Below are positions 20,527-22,740 of a DNA stretch of 22,740 bases, one piece after another; the stretch's first letter is position 1, and each line of letters opens with the position of its first letter. A program made the translations under genes and the position numbers. The notes below the pieces were generated by a model. It saw only the letters and a list, made by a program, of their open reading frames with translations. It was not told the origin of the DNA and did no database searches. Source of the stretch: an uncultured Muribaculaceae bacterium (GTDB lineage: Bacteria > Bacteroidota > Bacteroidia > Bacteroidales > Muribaculaceae); contig CAJUSZ010000035.1 of assembly GCA_910589425.1 (NCBI GenBank), positions 1-22,740 of the forward strand, read 5' to 3'.

Positions 20527-21948
20527 ATGATGAATCTTAAGGACAAACTCATACACCCGGTTTTCAGGACAATCGGGGAGATCGCCGATGAGATGGAGCG
20601 TGAGGTGTACGTGGTGGGCGGCTATGTGCGCGATATTTTTCTCGGGCGCGAGTCCGGCGACATAGATTTCGTTACGGTCGGCTCCGGCATAGAGCTTGCC
20701 CAGGCTGTGGCTTCACGCCTCGGGAAAGGGGCGCATCTGTCTGTCTTTGCCACCTACGGCACCGCTCAGGTGAAATATCATGGTCTTGAACTGGAATTTG
20801 TCGGGGCGAGGAAGGAATCCTACAATGTCGACTCGCGCAATCCCAAAGTGGAGGACGGCAGTCTGGATGACGATCTTTCCCGGCGCGATTTCACGGTCAA
20901 CGCTATGGCCGTGTGCCTCAATGCCGGTAGGTTCGGCGAGCTTGTGGATATGTTCGGAGGCCAGGAGGATCTTGACGCCCGCTCGCTGAGGACTCCGCTT
21001 GATCCCGACATAACATTCTCCGACGATCCTCTCAGGATGATGCGTGCCATACGGTTTGCCTCCCAGCTCGGATTCAGGATTCATCAGCCCACGTTCGAGG
21101 CAATCAGGCGTAATGCTCCGCGGATGGAGATAATCACCCGGGAGCGTATCAATGACGAACTCGGGAAAATAATGCGCTCTGTCAAGCCGTCGGTAGGCTT
21201 TCTGCTACTCGACATGGCCGGAATCCTGCCTCTGATCCTGCCGGAGATCTGTGCCCTCAAGGGTGTGGAGACTAAGGAGGGCCGGGGACACAAGGATAAT
21301 TTCAGACATACGCTTCAGGTGCTTGACAATGTGGCCGAGAAGTCCGACAATGAATGGCTCCGCTGGGCTGCGTTGTTTCACGATGTGGCCAAGCCCGCCA
21401 CAAAGCGGTATGACAAGACTCTCGGGTGGACATTCCACAATCATAATTTCATAGGCGAGAAAATGGTGCCGCGTGTGTTCCGCAGGATGAAGATGCCGCT
21501 GAACGAAAAGATGAAATATGTGGCCAAGCTCGTCGGGCTGCACATGCGCCCTCAGTCGGTGGCCGAGGCCGGAGTGTCTGATTCCGGTGTGCGCCGCATG
21601 ATAACGGACGCAGGAGAGGATATCGAGGATCTGATGATTCTTGCCGAGGCAGACATCACGTCGAAAAATCCTGCTAAAGTGCGCCGCATTCTGTCGTCGT
21701 TTTCAGATCTGCGCGACCGGATAGACAAGATCAATGAGGCCGACAATTGGCGCACATGGCATAATCCGGTGAATGGAAACGAAATAATGGATTATTTCGG
21801 AATCTCGGGCAGCCCGGTAATATCCGACCTTAAGAACGCCGTAAAGGAGGCCATATTCGACGGCCGGGTTCCTAATGAGCATGATGCCGCATGGGAATAC
21901 GTGCTTGCGATAGCGCCATCTTTCGGACTGACTCCGAAAGACTCCTGA
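20527..21948 (+). CDS. cca: CCA tRNA nucleotidyltransferase with HD domain
   Basis: The 473-residue product has the polymerase-beta nucleotidyltransferase signature (VVGGYVRDIFLGRESGDIDFV, two catalytic Asp in GDIDF). The RRDFTVNAMA motif, DPLRMMRAIRFASQLGF and an HD domain (LFHDVAKP) follow. This class II enzyme adds or repairs the 3' CCA end of tRNA; the HD domain found in the bacterial long form adds phosphohydrolase activity. Motifs are intact and the length is typical. ATG codons at 20527 and 20530 are equivalent starts. Two hairpins follow the stop. Confidence 0.93.
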   Translation: MMNLKDKLIHPVFRTIGEIADEMEREVYVVGGYVRDIFLGRESGDIDFVTVGSGIELAQAVASRLGKGAHLSVFATYGTAQVKYHGLELEFVGARKESYNVDSRNPKVEDGSLDDDLSRRDFTVNAMAVCLNAGRFGELVDMFGGQEDLDARSLRTPLDPDITFSDDPLRMMRAIRFASQLGFRIHQPTFEAIRRNAPRMEIITRERINDELGKIMRSVKPSVGFLLLDMAGILPLILPEICALKGVETKEGRGHKDNFRHTLQVLDNVAEKSDNEWLRWAALFHDVAKPATKRYDKTLGWTFHNHNFIGEKMVPRVFRRMKMPLNEKMKYVAKLVGLHMRPQSVAEAGVSDSGVRRMITDAGEDIEDLMILAEADITSKNPAKVRRILSSFSDLRDRIDKINEADNWRTWHNPVNGNEIMDYFGISGSPVISDLKNAVKEAIFDGRVPNEHDAAWEYVLAIAPSFGLTPKDS

Positions 21949-21985
21949 TTATAGCGGTTTCTGGACTTGCCTGATAATTGAAAAT

Positions 21986-22019
21986 ACGGCCTGCGGAGTC
22001 AAATTCATCCGCAGGCCGT
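21986..22019 (+). terminator. cca terminator
   Basis: ACGGCCTGCGGA (21986-21997) and TCCGCAGGCCGT (22008-22019) make a perfect 12-bp stem with a 10-nt loop, followed by a T-rich stretch (TTATT). It ends the rightward unit. Confidence 0.9.
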
Positions 22020-22043
22020 TTATTCATAGTTCCCGGCAAAAGA

Positions 22044-22076
22044 AATTGCCTTCCCCGTTGGAAAGGGAAGGCAATT
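22044..22076 (-). terminator. rpsA terminator
   Basis: AATTGCCTTCCC (22044-22055) and GGGAAGGCAATT (22065-22076) form a perfect 12-bp stem. Read on the minus strand it is followed by TTTCTTTTG, so it serves rpsA arriving from the right. Together with the cca terminator it insulates the convergent genes. Confidence 0.85.
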
Positions 22077-22101
22077 GTTGATTGTATGAGCTTGTGGAAG
22101 A

Positions 22102-22740
22102 TCAGCCTTTCTGTTCCTCGCTCTGCATTTTCTCTTTGAGAGCCTGAAGAGCGCCGAGGTCGCCGAGAGTGGTTTTCTCGATCTGCGGAGAAGCTACAGC
22201 CTCTTCCTCGCGTTCGCGGCGCGGACCGCGCTTGGCAGCGCGTGCGGCACGAGCTTCAGCCTTGTTTGCATCTTCTGCGATGCGGCTGTGGCTGAGGATG
22301 ATGCGTTTGCTGTCTTTGTTGAACTCGATAACCTTGAAGTTGAGTTTGTCGTCAAGCTTAGCCTGAGAGCCGTCCTCTTTTACAAGGTGTTTGGGAGTTG
22401 CGAAGCCTTCTACGCCGTGAGCCAGCGAGATAACGGCACCCTTATCCATCACCTCGATCACAGTTCCCTCATGGATTGAGCCGACGGTGAAGATGGTCTC
22501 GAATACATCCCAGGGATTGTCTTCGAGCTGCTTGTGGCCGAGGCTGAGACGACGGTTGTCCTTGTCGATCTCGAGAACCTGAACCTCGATGTCGTTGCCC
22601 ACCTGAGTGAACTCGCTGGGGTGTTTGATTTTCTTGGTCCATGAGAGGTCGGAGATGTGGATGAGACCGTCTACGCCCTCTTCGATTTCAACGAATACGC
22701 CGAAGTTGGTGAAGTTGCGCACTTTTGCAGTGTGGCGGCT
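22102..22740 (-). CDS. rpsA: 30S ribosomal protein S1, C-terminal part (5' end outside window)
   Basis: The visible 212 residues run from the window edge to the stop at 22104-22102. They contain two S1 RNA-binding domains (NFTNFGVFVEIEEGVDGLIH with SLGHKQLEDNPW, and HEGTVIEVMDKGAVISLAHG with RIILSHSRIAED). A charged Ala/Arg/Glu-rich tail follows (about 155-212). S1 brings mRNA to the 30S subunit, and in Bacteroidetes it matters for recognition of A/T-rich leaders rather than Shine-Dalgarno sites. The apparent GTG start at 22722 is only an internal Val in VRNFTNFG; the frame stays open to the window end. Confidence 0.93.
   Translation of the reverse strand, partial: SRHTAKVRNFTNFGVFVEIEEGVDGLIHISDLSWTKKIKHPSEFTQVGNDIEVQVLEIDKDNRRLSLGHKQLEDNPWDVFETIFTVGSIHEGTVIEVMDKGAVISLAHGVEGFATPKHLVKEDGSQAKLDDKLNFKVIEFNKDSKRIILSHSRIAEDANKAEARAARAAKRGPRREREEEAVASPQIEKTTLGDLGALQALKEKMQSEEQKG

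Noticed and set aside
22102..22722. GTG at 22722 as the start of a short S1-domain protein
   Set aside because: The frame remains open to the window end, and the Val is inside an S1 domain strand, so the gene is truncated by the window edge.
1..22740. CRISPR array
   Set aside because: No run of regularly spaced short repeats was seen; the repeats present are pairs flanking elements.

Overview
The window reads as a chromosomal segment of a Bacteroidales bacterium. A gut Muribaculaceae-type genome is my best guess, but that is inference. The reasons are repeated Bacteroidetes-type promoters (TTTG, 19-20 bp, TAnnTTTG), a GldH lipoprotein, an LptD of the Bacteroidetes type, and the gene order zapB-like, zapA, rny, ricT, gldH. 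The right two thirds is ordinary GC-richer core genome; the left 6.8 kb is visibly more AT-rich and is an accessory insertion.

Left, about 461-6832: a defence cassette bracketed by two nearly identical copies of a 40-bp sequence that continue, apart from T-run length, into the start codon of the next gene. In order it holds an AbiD/AbiF-type HEPN abortive-infection gene (+), a complete retron on the minus strand (promoter, candidate msr-msd RNA with a 15-bp a1/a2 pairing, an 80-aa basic/hydrophobic protein, reverse transcriptase), an IS30-family insertion sequence, an orphan small-RNA-like unit with its own promoter and terminator, and a translationally coupled RloA/RloB (AbiL/PARIS-like ATPase plus TOPRIM-like) pair whose promoter lies inside an 8-bp-arm palindrome. 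No integrase is visible inside the repeats.

Middle, 6824-11700: a predicted DNA-binding-type protein meets a membrane-tethered Ser/Thr kinase-like protein tail to tail. Next comes about 660 bp without a convincing gene but with two promoters and long RNA hairpins, then three consecutive exported proteins of unknown function ending in a strong terminator.

Right, 11846-22740: lptD (outer-membrane LPS assembly), zapB-like and zapA (cell division), a 6S-like structured RNA candidate, rny (RNase Y), ricT (PSP1-domain RNase Y partner), gldH, an M24 peptidase and cca (tRNA CCA addition). Two hairpin terminators then separate cca from a convergent, truncated rpsA (ribosomal protein S1) that runs off the window.

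The most notable content is the defence cassette, above all the retron with an unrecognised small partner and the promoter-capturing repeat architecture. All structures were found by eye. No folding program, homology search or promoter model was run.
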